DNA of 64,000 nt. Origin: Lenzites betulinus. Taxonomy: Eukaryota > Basidiomycota > Agaricomycetes > Polyporales > Polyporaceae. A program made the position numbers and the translations under genes. Positions 1 through 11,744 of the stretch are shown here, in pieces. Under the pieces are notes generated by a model. That model had not been told where the DNA came from and ran no database searches. It worked only from the letters and a program-made list of their open reading frames with translations. Location: assembly GCA_022264855.1 (NCBI GenBank), contig JABYQU010000041.1:124001-188000 (forward strand). The letters run 5' to 3'. How positions within the stretch are numbered: the first letter of the stretch is position 1; the number at the start of each line of letters is the position of its first letter.

Positions 1-2190
1 TAGGCCGGATACGTCAGTCGTTGAGACGGACGCCTGAACCTTCTCCGAGAGTACTGCACCGTCGCTGTGAGGCGCGTGGGCCTGCGCATGGTGGCTGTCA
101 TGGTTTTCCAAGCCGCCCGCCCGTCGTGCAAGAAGTGCCCTGAACCAGCTCGGCCGTGCGCTTCTCGCAGGCGAGAGGGAGCTCCTCCGCGTCCCGCCCC
201 ACGCCAGCTCCTGACCGCTGTGCATGCTCTCAGCACCCACGACGGAGCTGAGCTGGGAGGGCCCACGGCTGCGCGTCGCGCTGGCAGCAGAGAGGGCCGT
301 CGCGCGTCGTCGAGCACGGATGATAGCTCCAATCGTGCCCCCGGTCATCCGCAGGGAGTCGATCCCGGGCTCCTCTGTCTTGATGACGATCGCGCGCTTC
401 TCCTCTGCGAGGTCGACGTCGAAGTCGGATGCCTCGTCGGACCGCAGGCCCGCTTCGAGGTCGTCGGTCGAGCGTTGGGCGGGCTCAGGGGAAGTAGCGT
501 CGGGGGTGCGTGGGTGCGGGCGGCGGGAGCGCTGGGAGAATCGTGAACGACGAGAGCGCAGTGTTCCTGACGGGCCAGTTCGACGGCCTGAGCAGCGACA
601 GGGTCTACTTCTTGCCGAGCGGCTTCCAAGAGGAGCGTCGTCCGCTCGTCAACCTGGAAGGGGCGGGCGTGAGTACGCAGAACTATTGTTAGGGCGGAAG
701 TACGCACGTTGGCGAGGGTCCGTGGGTCAACTTTCGTCATTTGCAAGATGACGATTCCAGTGCATATCACCGCAAATGCAAGGACGATGGTGATGATCTG
801 CGATGCGCTTGCTTTCAGGCCTTGGTAGAGAATCTAAGCAAATCATGTCATGACTTAAGTAAATCGTCCTAACAGGCGCAACAAGGAATGAGCGTACCAC
901 TGATGTGACCAAGGTGCAGAAAGTGACTGTTGTAGGACATGATCAGTAGGGCGCATGTGTACGATATCAACACCACTCACATGTCACGTAGTATGTCGGT
1001 GTAACTTCAGAATATGAGCTCGAGTTGGTTTTATGACACTGCAGGCACTCACCCATGGCTAAAAACAACGTCAGTATGCGCAGAACGTCAAAATCATAAC
1101 AAACGCACCTGTATTGAACATTGCTAACGCTACGTTCAGGTAGTAGATCTCCGTCACTGCTCTTGAATTAGTCCTGATAACTTTGTATGGAGTCATAGAA
1201 CTTACGGAGGGTCGCGATCACGAACACCAGTAGGAAGTAAATGAACCAATTTTTGAACTGGAAATGACGAAGCTAAGCCGTAGTGCATGGTGAGGCAAAC
1301 ACAGTGCATACCTGGTTATCACCTCTGATGGATGTCACGATGGACGCACCCAGACCTTGCGTACAACTTACACTCAAGCCGCCGATAAGGCTGCATACAC
1401 CCTAGAGTTGAGTTTGAGCGGTTAAACGAACACGGCAACGACGTAAATCCTCACCAGGTATGGCATCATGCTCTGCTTCCCATATTTCGGCGCCGCCCAA
1501 AAGGCGAGCACGGCAGCCACTGCAAGAACGACGCCCCCGTATGCAAGGAACCATGGCGCAAGGAAGAGATGCTTGAAGCCTTCGATGGTGGACACGCTCT
1601 GTTCTTCCGGCCCGTTCAAGGCAAGGATCGACGCGCCGAGGAGACACTGGATTGACGATATCCAGCCGAACAAGGACAGCCTTTCCTTCAAGAAGAAGTG
1701 GGAAAGTATTGAAGATATGACGACGGAGAGCGCGCCCATAGGTGTCTGAAGGAACGTGCGTGCGACTGGAGTCAGCTATACGAACCTATCGTGCATTTGT
1801 AGAGCGGTACTTACCACGACGATAGCCTCCACAAACGCGTATGCGACAAAGTTGCATAGCTCCCCAAGTATCATGATGATCATTCCTGTCCACCACATAG
1901 GCTGCACATTTCGCTCGCGGTCAGATAGGACGTTCACAAGCAGGGTATGCAGGCACGTACAGATTTGAGATAGGCGACGCCTTCTCCCGCAGCATGTCCT
2001 TTCTGCGAGTTCAACAATCCCCTCTTCTTGAACACAAACGAGGAGCCTATGAGCACGCCTGAGCCGATGGCGAGGACAACGCCAACGCTGCGAGTGATAT
2101 CATGTTGAATGCCCTGCGGGTACAGACAGAAAGAAGTTGCACTCACGCCCTATACTGGGACGGCTGGCCTGAGTCGGACGCTGACGCCAT
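1..2190 (-). CDS. NIPA-family Mg2+ transporter, C-terminus cut by window edge
   Basis: Multi-pass membrane transporter of the NIPA (DUF803) family, expected to move Mg2+ across plasma or endosomal membranes. The start ATG (2188-2190, preceded by CTAAA) opens a short exon; after an intron of about 59 bases the conserved first helix reads VGVVLAIGSGVLIGSSFVFK. Later exons give MWWTGMIIMILGELCNFVAY (about 1900-1810), then TPMGALSVVISSILSHFFLK (1740-1690), SLIGGLSVSCTQGLGASIV (about 1400-1330), a WFIYFLLVFVIATLR helix (about 1260), EIYYLNVALAMFNT (about 1150) and the last helix ending VICTGIVILQMTKVDP (about 770-730). The tail returns as DDLEAGLRSDEASDFDVDL and PGIDSLRMTGGTIGAIIRAR (about 440-300), a typical fungal NIPA C-terminus, but in a frame one base off the preceding coding stretch, so an unresolved intron or a frameshift lies near 480-600. 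No stop is assigned before base 1. Family call firm, exact exons not. Confidence 0.85.
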
Positions 2191-3797
2191 TTTAGCCTGT
2201 TCACGAGCGAATAGCCAAGACGAGTGAAAGACGTTCAACGACGCAGCGAGAGAGGTCGTGGCAAACGAGAGGAGCAAGCGGAGCAGGACTAGTGCTCCCG
2301 GCTAGGAAGCTCTGATGCCATGTGACCATCCGTCCATTGAGCTCAGGTCGGTTCTAATATCAAGCCAATCTGAAGGTACCTGCGAGATAGCTTCATGTTT
2401 ACAACGCGAACATACTCCAAGCTGGCGGAGTCGTTACAGTTATGTACCTGTAGGTGGTCGTAGAGTCAAGCCGCACACGCAGCAGCGCAATTGAAGAGCA
2501 CAGCTGCACAGCGACGTCATGTTGTGGCAGAATCTTTGGACAAGCGCCCAGCTGCGAGACGCGCCTGCGCGACTCAATCCAAAGAGCTCGTACATACTCT
2601 CCCGGGCCCGCGCTTGTACATACGGTTTCCGACGGCTCTATACTCTATTCCACCACCACCTCGAGCATCGCTAGCTCGCTTTCACTACAGGTTATGAGCC
2701 CTGCTTGCGCTTTCTGACCTCTGGCGACTACGGCGACGCCTACTCCGATCGTACATCGTGCCGAGGGCCTGCCCTGGACTGGTCAATTCCAGCATAAAAA
2801 CTCGCGAACTTACGATGATCACAACTTGGACCCCAGGCGGGGTACGCTCTACTACGATACGGCGCATACAATCTGCACCCCTACGACAATCACGACCCTG
2901 TCGTCCGGGCACGCTCTGTCTGCACTGCAGGACGCTATGATCAAACACGCATACACCCTCCCTTCAACATACACCTTGCACTCATGACACTCATGACTCC
3001 CACAGTCTCTGGGAATGCTCTGCTACAAGGAATTACGGCCAACGCGCATACACCCCCGCTCATACATGTTACGCTCGGACACACTGCCCTCCCCGCTGCG
3101 CTCGGATGCGCTTCTTCACGCTACGCTCGGATGTGTTCCCCCACGCTGCGTGCTTGCAGCTTCGTGCCGTTCACGCGGCGCGCTCATGACTGTACACTTT
3201 CATCTCACACCAATCATCCTCCCGGTATACCTCAAACTATTACTGCGTGCACTGCTATCCGATATCCGATGTTAATCTCGACGCCCACAGACATGAACTC
3301 TGTCTCTGTACCGCCGTTAGGCCGAAGATGACGTTGAGGTAACAGTAAACGAAACGCGGGTTAACGTATGGGTGTCCGTGGCGTTCGGCAGCGCCGAGAG
3401 CGTCGGAACGGGTGGGAACCTCACCACTGGTTGGCACACGCGCGCATCCTCCGTATAAGCCGCGTCTGCCCGTGAACGCAGTCGGTCATGATGTTGACAG
3501 TGCACCAAAGCATCGAAGGCGAATCAAGATACTCGCTACCAGTTATATTTGATCTGCTCAGTGGAAGCCTTGTGCTCCGGCTCGTGTTCGCGGAAGCGTC
3601 TAAGGACTGATTGTACAGTGCGGTCAGGTCGCGTCCGTCGCTCGAGAAGCATTGTTCGCCGCAAAAGCGGGTGGTGCGCCGACCCGGTGAGTAAACCTCT
3701 CTGACTTGTTTGTCCGTTTCCCTCACTGGGCCGTCGGCCGACGGCAGCAGGTCTTCCCAGGTCTCCAGGAAGAAGAAGCATCGTGATGCTCCCTCCG
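2191..3797. other. Intergenic, no gene recognised
   Basis: About 1.6 kb between the divergent NIPA and P450 starts. Short open frames exist on both strands but none shows a conserved domain, coding-like composition or a plausible splice partner. It contains the promoters of both neighbours and one short imperfect repeat, listed separately. Confidence 0.6.
3066..3152. repeat. Short imperfect tandem repeat, about 3 units
   Basis: Three successive copies of a unit containing CGCTCGGA (near 3074, 3099 and 3125), each followed by a pyrimidine-rich stretch ending in a CACGCT-like or CCGCTG-like sequence. Units are roughly 26-30 bases. No coding role seen. Confidence 0.45.
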
Positions 3798-3805
3798 TAT
3801 ATATA
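3798..3805 (+). promoter_or_regulatory. TATA box of P450 gene 1
   Basis: TATATATA about 70 bases before the P450 ATG at 3874. The other two P450 genes of the window carry a TATA box at a similar distance. Confidence 0.55.
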
Positions 3806-3873
3806 CGCTGGGCCAGTCCCCTTCGAAAACCGCCCAGTCAACTGATAGCCAGAAGCCCCCGCCAAACCAAGCC

Positions 3874-5985
3874 ATGGAGAATCCGACCTACCTCATTTCC
3901 GCCTTCGCTTTCGTCGTCGTGTCTTATATTGTGCGATGGTACAGAGACCCGGTAAATGCCCAGATATGCATTATCTCAACGCTCGAGACTAAACTTCGCT
4001 CTATAACGCAGCTGCGAGCTATACCCACCGTAGGGGGTTCCGATCTACCCATATTGTCGTATGTAGGCGCTTTCAAGTGGGTTCACCACGCCCGCGAAGT
4101 GATACAGGAAGGGTACGATAAGGTAGGAGCGCGGTGTCCGCGTTGAACACGTGTAGCGCCGTTGTACTGACCTCGTGATGCTCAGCACTATGGTAAAACG
4201 TTCAAGGTGTCCACGCTTGACAGATGGCTGGTGATTGCTACCGGCCCCAAGCTGGTGGAGGAGGTCAGGCGGCGTCCGGATGACGAGCTCAACAACCTAG
4301 ATGGCCTCGGGGCTGTAAGTCGCATTCACCGTGAAATCCTCGCGCCATCTGACGTGTGTTTGACCTTGTGATATCAGTTTGCTCAGACGAAATACACGTT
4401 GGGAGAAGCCACCCACGAGGACCCCTATCATGTCGAGGTCATTCGAGACAAACTCACGCGCGGGCTCCCGGCGGTGTTCCCTGACGTTATCGAAGAACTC
4501 ACCCTGGCGATTCACGAGCACATTCCGACCAAGGACAACGGTTAGTAACATCGTACGATCGCCCGCCTTGTATCTGACGATTAGCATATCGCTACTTCCT
4601 ACCACAGAATGGGTGAGCGTACCTTGCCCGCAGGCGGCGCGTGACATTGTCGCTCGGGCAAGCGGCCGTGTCTTCGTCGGACTCCCCTTATGTATGTGTT
4701 CAGACACTCTTAGGCCCTGCTTCCAAGCTTATCATTAGGGAAGGCCGTGAAAAGGAATACCTGAAGCTATCCATCGACTTCACTATGAGCGTTGTCAAAG
4801 ACCGAGCGACCATCAACTTCTTCCCTGACTATTTAAAACCGTAAGCGTATTTTTGAGCCACCGTTGACGTGCCTGATGAACCTTCTTAGCATTGTCGGGC
4901 GCATGGTGAGCAACGTGAGCAACGCCGTCCGACGGGCTACTCCGTATCTGTCCCCCATGATCGAAGAGCGTCGGCGGCTCATGGAACAGCACGGTGACGA
5001 CTGGCCGGACAAGCCGGTACGTTTTCATTTCACCATGCTGACCTGCACACATTAATGAACTCCCACGGCAGAACGACATGCTCCAATGGATCATGGAGGA
5101 GGCTGCCTCTCGCGATTTCTCTACGAAAGCCATCATCCAACGGATCCTCGTGGTCAACTTCGCTGCCATCCACACGTCGTCCAGCGTAGGTCTCTCAGCT
5201 ATTCCGTGCCTATCCACGTGAATTTGACCGTAAAAACTGTTCCGCAGAGCATCACGCACGCCATCTATCACCTCGCCGAGCGACCGGAACTCCTCAAAGA
5301 CCTTCGAGAGGAGATCGAGCCGCTAGTAAAGGCGGAGGGCTGGACGAAGGGCACTATGGGCAAGATGTGGAAGCTCGACAGCTTCCTCCGCGAGTCTCAG
5401 CGACAGAACGGCATCAACCTCAGTGCGTCACCTCACAGCCAACGCCCCGCGTTCGATGGCAGCCCGTACTAACAGCCCACAATTCCAGTCTCCCTCATGC
5501 GCGGCGCGCGCAAGGACGTCACGCTCAGCGACGGGACGTTCATTCCGACGGGCACGATCCTCGCCGTCCCGGTGTACTCGATGCACCACGACGACGCGCT
5601 GTACGCAGACGCGGAGGCGTTCGACCCGTTCCGCTTCGCGCGCATGCGCGAGCGCGAAGGCGAGGGCGCGAAGCACCAGTACGTCAACACGTCCATCGAC
5701 TACGTGTCCTTCGGGCACGGAAAGCACGCCTGGTGAGCACCGATCCTGCCACAGCGCTCCGATACCCGTCGGGCACGCACTGATTTCGTGGTCCGCCTGC
5801 GGTGCAGCCCCGGGCGGTTCTTCGCGGCGAACGAGCTCAAGGCGATGCTTGCGTACATCGTGCTGAACTACGACATGAAGCTCCCTGGGGACGGCAAGCG
5901 GCCTGACAACTTGTACTTGGGCCCGACTGTTGTCGCGGCGCCCACCGCCGAGGTGATGTTCAGGAAGCGTCAGGCGGCTATGTAG
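3874..5985 (+). CDS. Cytochrome P450 monooxygenase, copy 1
   Basis: Membrane-anchored microsomal P450, probably about 500 residues over roughly 11 introns. It starts with a hydrophobic anchor (MENPTYLISAFAFVVVSYIV) and the proline-rich hinge LRAIPTVGG. The I-helix stretch reads NFAAIHTSSS, with His where many P450s have Asp/Glu; this resembles fungal ent-kaurene-oxidase-like P450s. The ExxR motif is RESQR (near 5390), the PERF region is FDPFRFARMR and the heme loop is FGHGKHACPGRFFA, where the Cys codon is split by an intron (TG before 5735, C after about 5808). The intron after FVGLPL is also conserved in the two other P450s (56.4 and 59.3 kb). All signature residues are intact, so an active enzyme is expected. 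Substrate unknown; a terpenoid or other secondary metabolite is only an inference from family type. Confidence 0.93.
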
Positions 5986-6555
5986 GTAGTCATATCGAAG
6001 GACTGCTGCCAGACCCCACACAGAAGTTTGTCCCATCGGTTTGAATTGTCTGATGAATGAGTTGCCTCGTAGTCACGCGATATTGGGAGGGGGGAGGGGG
6101 AATATGTAGACGTCTCAAGGGTGGTGTGCTGCACTCGTAGTTGCGTCTAAACAATGTAGTTGCTCAGTATACGATTGCGTCAATACAACTCAACTGGCTT
6201 CGTCGGACTTATCATGACTAAGTTGGCTCTAGTGAAATATTGCTTCAGGTAGAAAAATTGCAATGCTATAGAATAGTCGCAATACAGCAGAAAAAGGTCA
6301 GTGCCAAAAATTGAGGTGCTGCAGAAAATTTGAGCTGGGGTAGAAAAACTTCCAGGTGCTAGTATACCGGCGTTCTCCAATTCTCGAGCGATCATCCGCG
6401 TACAGCCACAACGCATGCACACGGCGGCCTGCTTCGTTGAGTCGTTTGCATTAAGGTGATACATATGCTATACATACGCTCCCCCGAGGAACCTACCCAA
6501 CTATTACTAAGTGACACGCCGAAAGAATAACAACTGACCGCCGACTAAAGCAAAA
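5986..6555. other. Convergent intergenic region
   Basis: About 570 bases between the 3' ends of the P450 and the PEHE-like gene. AT-rich with a G-run near 6090. An open frame on the minus strand (6180-6464) has no recognisable product. Probably overlapping 3' UTRs and terminators. Confidence 0.5.
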
Positions 6556-8552
6556 TTATGTCCCATGGCCCTCCATCCCGCCCCCTATCGATACTGAGTA
6601 GCCACCGTCAGACCCGCCATGCGTGTATGAGTATGGGTCCTCGTAGGAGCCCTGCCGGTCGCCGTCGTCGCTCGCACTGCCAGGGGGCGCGAGCACCCAG
6701 TCGGGGACCTCGAAGTCGCGCACCTCCTCCAGCTCCTGGGGCACACGTGCGCCGAAGGCCGTGACATGCCGCTGGGTCTTGCGCGCCGTCGGCGCGCTGG
6801 ACTGTCGCACCGCCGCGACCATCAGCACGCACGTCGTGGGCTCCTTCTTCCCCGCAAGCCCTGCGTAGGTGACGTGAGGGCCCGCGGTAGAAGGAGCGCG
6901 AGAGTACGGCCTACCAGATGAAGAAACAGACCCGCCATGGTCGATGCCATTGGACTTCTTCGCTCCCTTCGTCTTGACTGGAGCTGTGAGGTGTACGCGC
7001 TGGCGCTTGGCGGAAGGCACCTGCTGCAAGCTGTCCGCGGTGTCGACTGAATACCGTCCGCGCTTCGAGGTTGCCTCGCTGGCGGTGTATGATGTTGAAC
7101 GGAGGGGCGAGTGTGCCTGGACGCCCTTGCCACCTGTGAAGGTCTTGAAGAAGGGCGAGAGCGTGATTTGCTTGCCACCGCCGCGTGAGGGCTGTGGTTT
7201 TGGCGTCTGCGCTGTGGCTTGCTTGTTCGCGAGCATCCGCGGCGGGAACTTGATACGCAGCTTCAGTTGCTTCGACCGCTCCCTCTCGAGCTCTTCTGGG
7301 TCGATCTCAGACTCGCCGTCGTCCACTTCTTCGATAGGTTCCTCTTCCTCCACCTCTTCTTCGTCTTCCTCGTCTACTTCCTTCTCGGACGGCTGGCCCT
7401 CCTCGTCGTTGTTCTCGTCCAGTACGACCGCAGACTCCGCCGTGCTGTGAGGCTTTCCCAGCTTCTTCTCCAGCCACCGTCTGTCCGGGGGCAAAAGCGT
7501 CCTATACCGTCGCTCAAGCTGGAGCGCTGTCTCGAGCATCTCCTTCCGCCGTCGCTCGCCCTCATGATAAGCCGCCGCTCCATGCAAGTCGGACATGTCG
7601 GCCGGAAGCTCCTCCTCACGTTCGTCGGGCGGGCCGGGGGTATCGTGCGGAGCTATCACGAAGTCGGACGCGGGGAGCGTAAGAAAAGCAGAGCTGTCCA
7701 TCCCGCGCAGCTGGTCGATGCGCTCCTTGAGCTTGTAGTGCTCGTGCTTCAGCTTCTCCTTCTCGCGCAGTCGCTGCCGCTTCTCGACCGACTCGTACTT
7801 GCGATGGCGTTTCTCATATGTCGCGTCCGAGGTGTCAATTGCTTCCTGCGCGCGCGCATGGCCACACATAGGCGGGTGTATAGGATAGGCGTGTGTCGAA
7901 TGCGCAGCGCGCGTGTATTGTATGTAGGGTAGTGATATGGATATGCGTGAGTACGTGCGGTGTATATGGATAGTAAGGGTAGAACGAACGTCTTCCGAGC
8001 CACGCGGGCGAAAGCGACCTCCCACATGCGCATCCCGTGGTAGCTCTGTGAACTCTGGTGTTTGGATGAGCTGCTGCGCCTTGTACGCCCGTTGCACCTC
8101 TGGGCGGTCAAAGTAGCGTCCGTACGCGGGCGTGTTGAGCTGCCCCTCGAAGGACTCAGACGTGGGCGGGAGCAGCGACGCGTTCGTCGTGAGGAGGAAC
8201 TTGGTCGTTGGCGGGATGAGCGGCTCGCTCTCCGCTGCGTGCGCACGCGTTAGCACGGCGTATGAGGAAGGCGGTGGCTGAATAGGAGCGACGTACCTTT
8301 GCGCTTCATGGTCTCCAGGATCATTACGTCCGTCTCGCAGCCTCCTACCCCTGGGCCTCCGCGTCGCGAGCGCGTGGGTAAGACGCGCTTCTGCCGGGTC
8401 TTCATCCCCTCCTTTGAGCTTGAGGCATGCGCGGATACCGGTGGCTTCTTCGGGGTGGCCGGAGCTGGGGACGACGAGGACGCTACGGGCTGTTGGGTGG
8501 CAGCGACGCGCAGCGCCCGAGCACTAGCAGAGCCGTTGCGAGCACCGACCAT
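6556..8552 (-). CDS. PEHE-domain-like nuclear protein
   Basis: Predicted nuclear protein of about 590 residues in three exons. Exon 1 starts at the ATG at 8552 and ends in ETMKRK; a 5' GTACGT intron leads to AESEPLIPPTTKFLL, and a second intron (about 7980-7850) joins RGSED to EAIDTSD. The centre has TPEFTELP, then TSDATYEKRHRKYESVEKRQ and a Lys/Glu-rich helix (REKEKLKHEHYKLKERIDQL). RH.KYE..E+R followed by a basic helix resembles the PEHE domain of MSL1/NSL1, which binds MYST acetyltransferases. A long acidic stretch (EEDEEEVEEEEPIEE) follows, then a basic, Ser-rich tail with KRQR and KTKGAKKS motifs that could act as nuclear signals. The PEHE assignment is by eye and tentative; a SAS4-like chromatin factor is the alternative. 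Confidence 0.7.
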
Positions 8553-8942
8553 GGTAGCGACAGTAGCGAGAGGAACACAGTAAGCAGGAGGGGCGGTGGG
8601 GAACGGCGCGCAAGGCCATTCCCCCGGTTGTTTTCATTGTCTAGCGCTGAAACCGTCACTAGTCGCGAAGCGTTCATGCCTAATTGGGAACAGTTGGGGC
8701 TATTGGCTTTAACGACTCAACGCCCGCTGACTAACGCTCGTTCGATACTGCCCTTCGATACGCGGATTATGCGTTCCATAGCCTTCAAAAACGTCTTCTT
8801 GGCGTGTTCAGATGTGCTGCATGGTATCTAGTACACCCACACGCAACCGGAGGAAATCATGGCAAGAAAGCTGTGATATGGATACATAATGATACGAATG
8901 CAATGCCAAGATAGAATCCGACAGGGACCACATATAATGCCC

Positions 8943-10873
8943 TCATTGTGCGTTTTCACCTCCGCCACCTGACTGTGAATTATGAGGCGCCTGAGATGAC
9001 GGATCCCATTCGCTGCCGCCGCCCCAACCACCGCTATCCACGCTGTGCCCGCCGCCCTGGTAGCCGGTAGCGTTGTGGATGTACGGGGCCGGCTGAGCGC
9101 CGTACTGATACCCCATATTCATGTCTAGGCCCATGCCCATGCCCCCCATGCCGAAGTTCGACGCGAAGCGCGGGTTAATGTGTGGTTGCACCTGTGGATA
9201 CTGGTACGCGTACGAGAAGTCGTAGCCGTGCATCGGAGCCTGGGGATAACCCCACCCACCGGGCTGCTGCATCTGCATCTGCGCATACATGCCTGAGGGA
9301 TCCGCTGGGGGGCCTTCTGCGAACTGGCCAGTCGCGCGGGCGATCGCGAGGGAGGTTGGCGATGGTAGTCGGGGACTGTGTTCGGCTGAAGGTGGCGCCT
9401 GTCGTCCGGACCGGCCGTCAGAGGAACCCGCGAAGTCCCCGCCGCGGCCCCGACCACGCCCCCGTCCGCGGTCATTTTGGCGTCGACCACGGCCCCGTCC
9501 ACGGCTGGTCTCTTCGCGTCGCTGGGAGGCACCCCGTCCCCGTCCACGCTGAGATATTCGTTCGGGACGGCTACCATGGGGCGAAGAACTAGCGGTCGGA
9601 GAGGATGGAGATACGGGTGAGACTTGGGAATTAGGCTGCAGCGGCGCGCCATATGAGTCAGAGTAAGGATCGTCGTATGGGATGGGTGCAGGTCGGGAGG
9701 GTCCAGCACCGAAATCCATATCGTTGTATGAGAGGGACTGTTCATAAGGGCCCCCGCCATAAGGATCGTCAGCCATGTCTTGGTCCCGCATTCTCGAAGG
9801 TACCGGTGTCGTATGCCGAGAGGATACAACAGAGCGGCCGCGCGATTGTTCACGTCTAAGGGGTATATTAGTTGATAGGGTACACCTCAGGTAGATAGAC
9901 AAACCGTTGAGCAGCAGCGCGCTTGTGGGCAGCCTCCTGTTCGTCGTCAGAGAATTCGACTTCGTCATCACCAGGTTCTTCGTCATGGACATTGCTGGCG
10001 TCGCTGCCCCTGAACTGGCGTAGTTGTCGGACGAAGACGTAGTTGCTCCGGTCGGGGACATGGTACACCGCTCGGCCAACTTGGACCTTTTCGCTGTCCA
10101 GGGGAAATTTTGAGTTGAACCGGATCTGGTACAATGGTTCACTGGTGGGACCGAACGTTTCAAATATCTGCACGGCAGTGAGTGAGGGCCACTGTCGAGA
10201 CAAATTGATACTACATACGAAACCTAAAACCTTGCGGTCTTCGAAAACCAGCAAGGTATCGGAGTCAAGAGCTTTTTCTGAGCCCCTGTTCGTGATGCCA
10301 GAGGTCTGTCCTTTCACGATGACTACCTTGTCAACTATGCTCATGACCTCTCCCACCCTCTCCAGCTCGTCATGCGGGCCGACTTCCCAGATTTCGGGGA
10401 TCATAATGTCAATTTCCACCATCTCGTTTTTGGTCCGCACTTGTGCATCGGAGGGGCCCGTGTCCTCGTCGTCGTCTCCGTCCACTTCTGTTTGCTTAGG
10501 TACGGCCTTGCGAGCCTGTGGTACATCCCCGTCCGAGTCGGAATCACTGGAGGAGTCGGAATCGCTTGTGGACGCAGACGGTGGAGCACTGGAAGTTATT
10601 CAGTGAGGATACATCTATATGCACATGCGTCATGACTCACTTCACTTGCGCCCTCATACCATCCTCATCGTCGTCTATACTGCCGAGAATGTCTGCCTCA
10701 ACCTCCTTTTCACTGTCTGTGTCGCTATCTGTTCCGTGGTCATGATCAGAATCGACTGGGGTTTCAATGATCTTGCTAGTGCTCGGTTCAGGAATTTCTC
10801 CAACCAGATCCTGTATGAGTTGGAGGTCCTGTGGTATCACAGAGGGCAGCGCGAATGAGAAAGCAGCGGCCAT
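8943..10873 (-). CDS. NAF1: NAF1, H/ACA snoRNP assembly factor
   Basis: Nuclear assembly factor of H/ACA ribonucleoproteins, acting before Gar1 replaces it; needed for rRNA pseudouridylation particles. The ATG at 10873 opens MAAAFSFALPSV, followed by an acidic segment and, after an intron near 10640-10590, more Ser/Asp-rich sequence. The Gar1/Naf1 core runs about 10450-10000: VGEVMSIVDKVVIVKGQTSG, ALDSDTLLVFEDRKVLGF, then after an intron FETFGPTSEPLYQIRFNSKF and KVQVGRAVYHVP. The conserved GSDASNVHDEEP and EFSDDEQEAA follow. After one more intron the C-terminus has an RG-rich tract (GRGRGRGRGG, about 9480-9420), then a Gln/Gly/Tyr-rich tail to the stop at 8943. A 5' copy of this gene lies at 11956-12113. 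The function call is strong; the RG tail suggests RNA binding. Confidence 0.92.
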
Positions 10874-11205
10874 CGGAGCAGAAGACAATTCTCACAGGCG
10901 CTCAAGTACTGGCGTCGCGCGTGAAGCACAAGCGCCCGGGACGCGAAGTGATGTCATCACGGTCACGTGCATCTGGTACAAGCGTTCCCGGGCCCGTCGC
11001 GTCGACGCCCACTAGGGGGTGGGCCACTCCCGCGAGACTACCACTACCCACAGCTTGATATTGCTCCCGTGTGACGCGTTCCCCCTCGTTATTTACCGGA
11101 AGACGCGTTCAGAATTGTTCCTATGGTATGTGTTCTTTCTCGTTGCATCTTGAGCGATTTACTGACGAGCCTATGTCATGACAGGACGCCCCTGGGACTT
11201 CACGT
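10874..11205. promoter_or_regulatory. Bidirectional promoter region, copy A
   Basis: The region upstream of NAF1. It aligns by eye with 12114-12360: for example GTCGCGTCGACGCCCACT (10995-11012) matches GTCGCGTCGACACCACTC (12178-12195), and the stretch around TATGGTATGTGTTCTTTCTC (11122) matches 12280-12300. It is the intergenic region of an original head-to-head pair of NAF1 and the 2OG oxygenase gene. Here only the NAF1 side still drives a complete gene. Confidence 0.6.
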
Positions 11206-11228
11206 GTGTGGGCCAGCTAATTGTCACG

Positions 11229-11518
11229 AAATACAGACAATCCTCGGCGCCGAATACGCGACCATCATTGCTGGACTGGCAGGGCGCCCCTCAGCCCCCG
11301 CCGCGGGTATGAGGATCAACGCGCCCATCGCGAGTGGCAGCTCCGTGGCGGCTCCTCGCCCGGAGCCCGCCGCGCGTGTGGCTCAGGCGGGGCCGTCTAG
11401 CGCAGGGTAGGGAAGCACGCCAATCCAACCCGCGGGTGCTGCAGGCGCGAAGAGGCTGGCCGATGTGGACCACAAGTAGATGGCGTACAGCGAGACGGAT
11501 GTCATTGACTTGACCTGA
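11229..11518 (+). pseudogene. Truncated 3' remnant of the 2OG oxygenase gene
   Basis: A relic of the 3' end of the gene at 12476-17188. It opens with ILGAEYATIIAGLAGRP, matching ILGAEAYPQIIAGLAGHP of the full gene, keeps NAPIASGSS and RVAQAGPSSAG, and ends MAYSETDVIDLT and a stop, against MAYSEEDVIDLT. The whole catalytic part is gone and a middle Ala/Pro-rich part is deleted. A C-to-T change turns the CAG codon of GQGS into TAG (11407-11409), and a second TAG follows at 11477-11479. The sequence after the stop (TTATTGCTCGTAATGCTTCT) also matches the 3' flank of the full gene. Not expected to make a working protein. Confidence 0.85.
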
Positions 11519-11672
11519 GGCTCCCCGCAGATGGCATGAAATGTTTTCTTATTGCTCGTAATGCTTCTACATATAGCTATTCGAAACACCGACCTGTATC
11601 GTTGCGAGCAGCATCAACTAGTTTCGAGCATTTCGAGTCAGTGAGCAGCGAATGAAGAGAGACACAACACTC

Positions 11673-11698
11673 GGGGGGGTCACCGCTCACCCCCCCCC
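11673..11698. repeat. G/C-run hairpin
   Basis: A G7T run is followed by an 8-base loop (CACCGCTC) and an A plus C-run, a perfect 8-bp inverted repeat. The C-run continues into CCCACCCCACCCCAC up to about 11711. It lies between the oxygenase remnant and the spacer repeat. Could be a slippage or secondary-structure site; no gene role visible. Confidence 0.5.
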
Positions 11699-11744
11699 CA
11701 CCCCACCCCACAAGATGTTATACACTCCCTGACGACGGAGTCTT

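Noticed and set aside
67..751. Plus-strand open frames at the left end
   Set aside because: They are antisense to the NIPA C-terminal exons, whose motifs are clear on the minus strand.
7219..7932. 237-residue plus-strand open frame rich in Leu/Phe
   Set aside because: Antisense to the acidic Glu-rich part of the PEHE-like protein; complement of GAG/GAA codons gives Leu/Phe.
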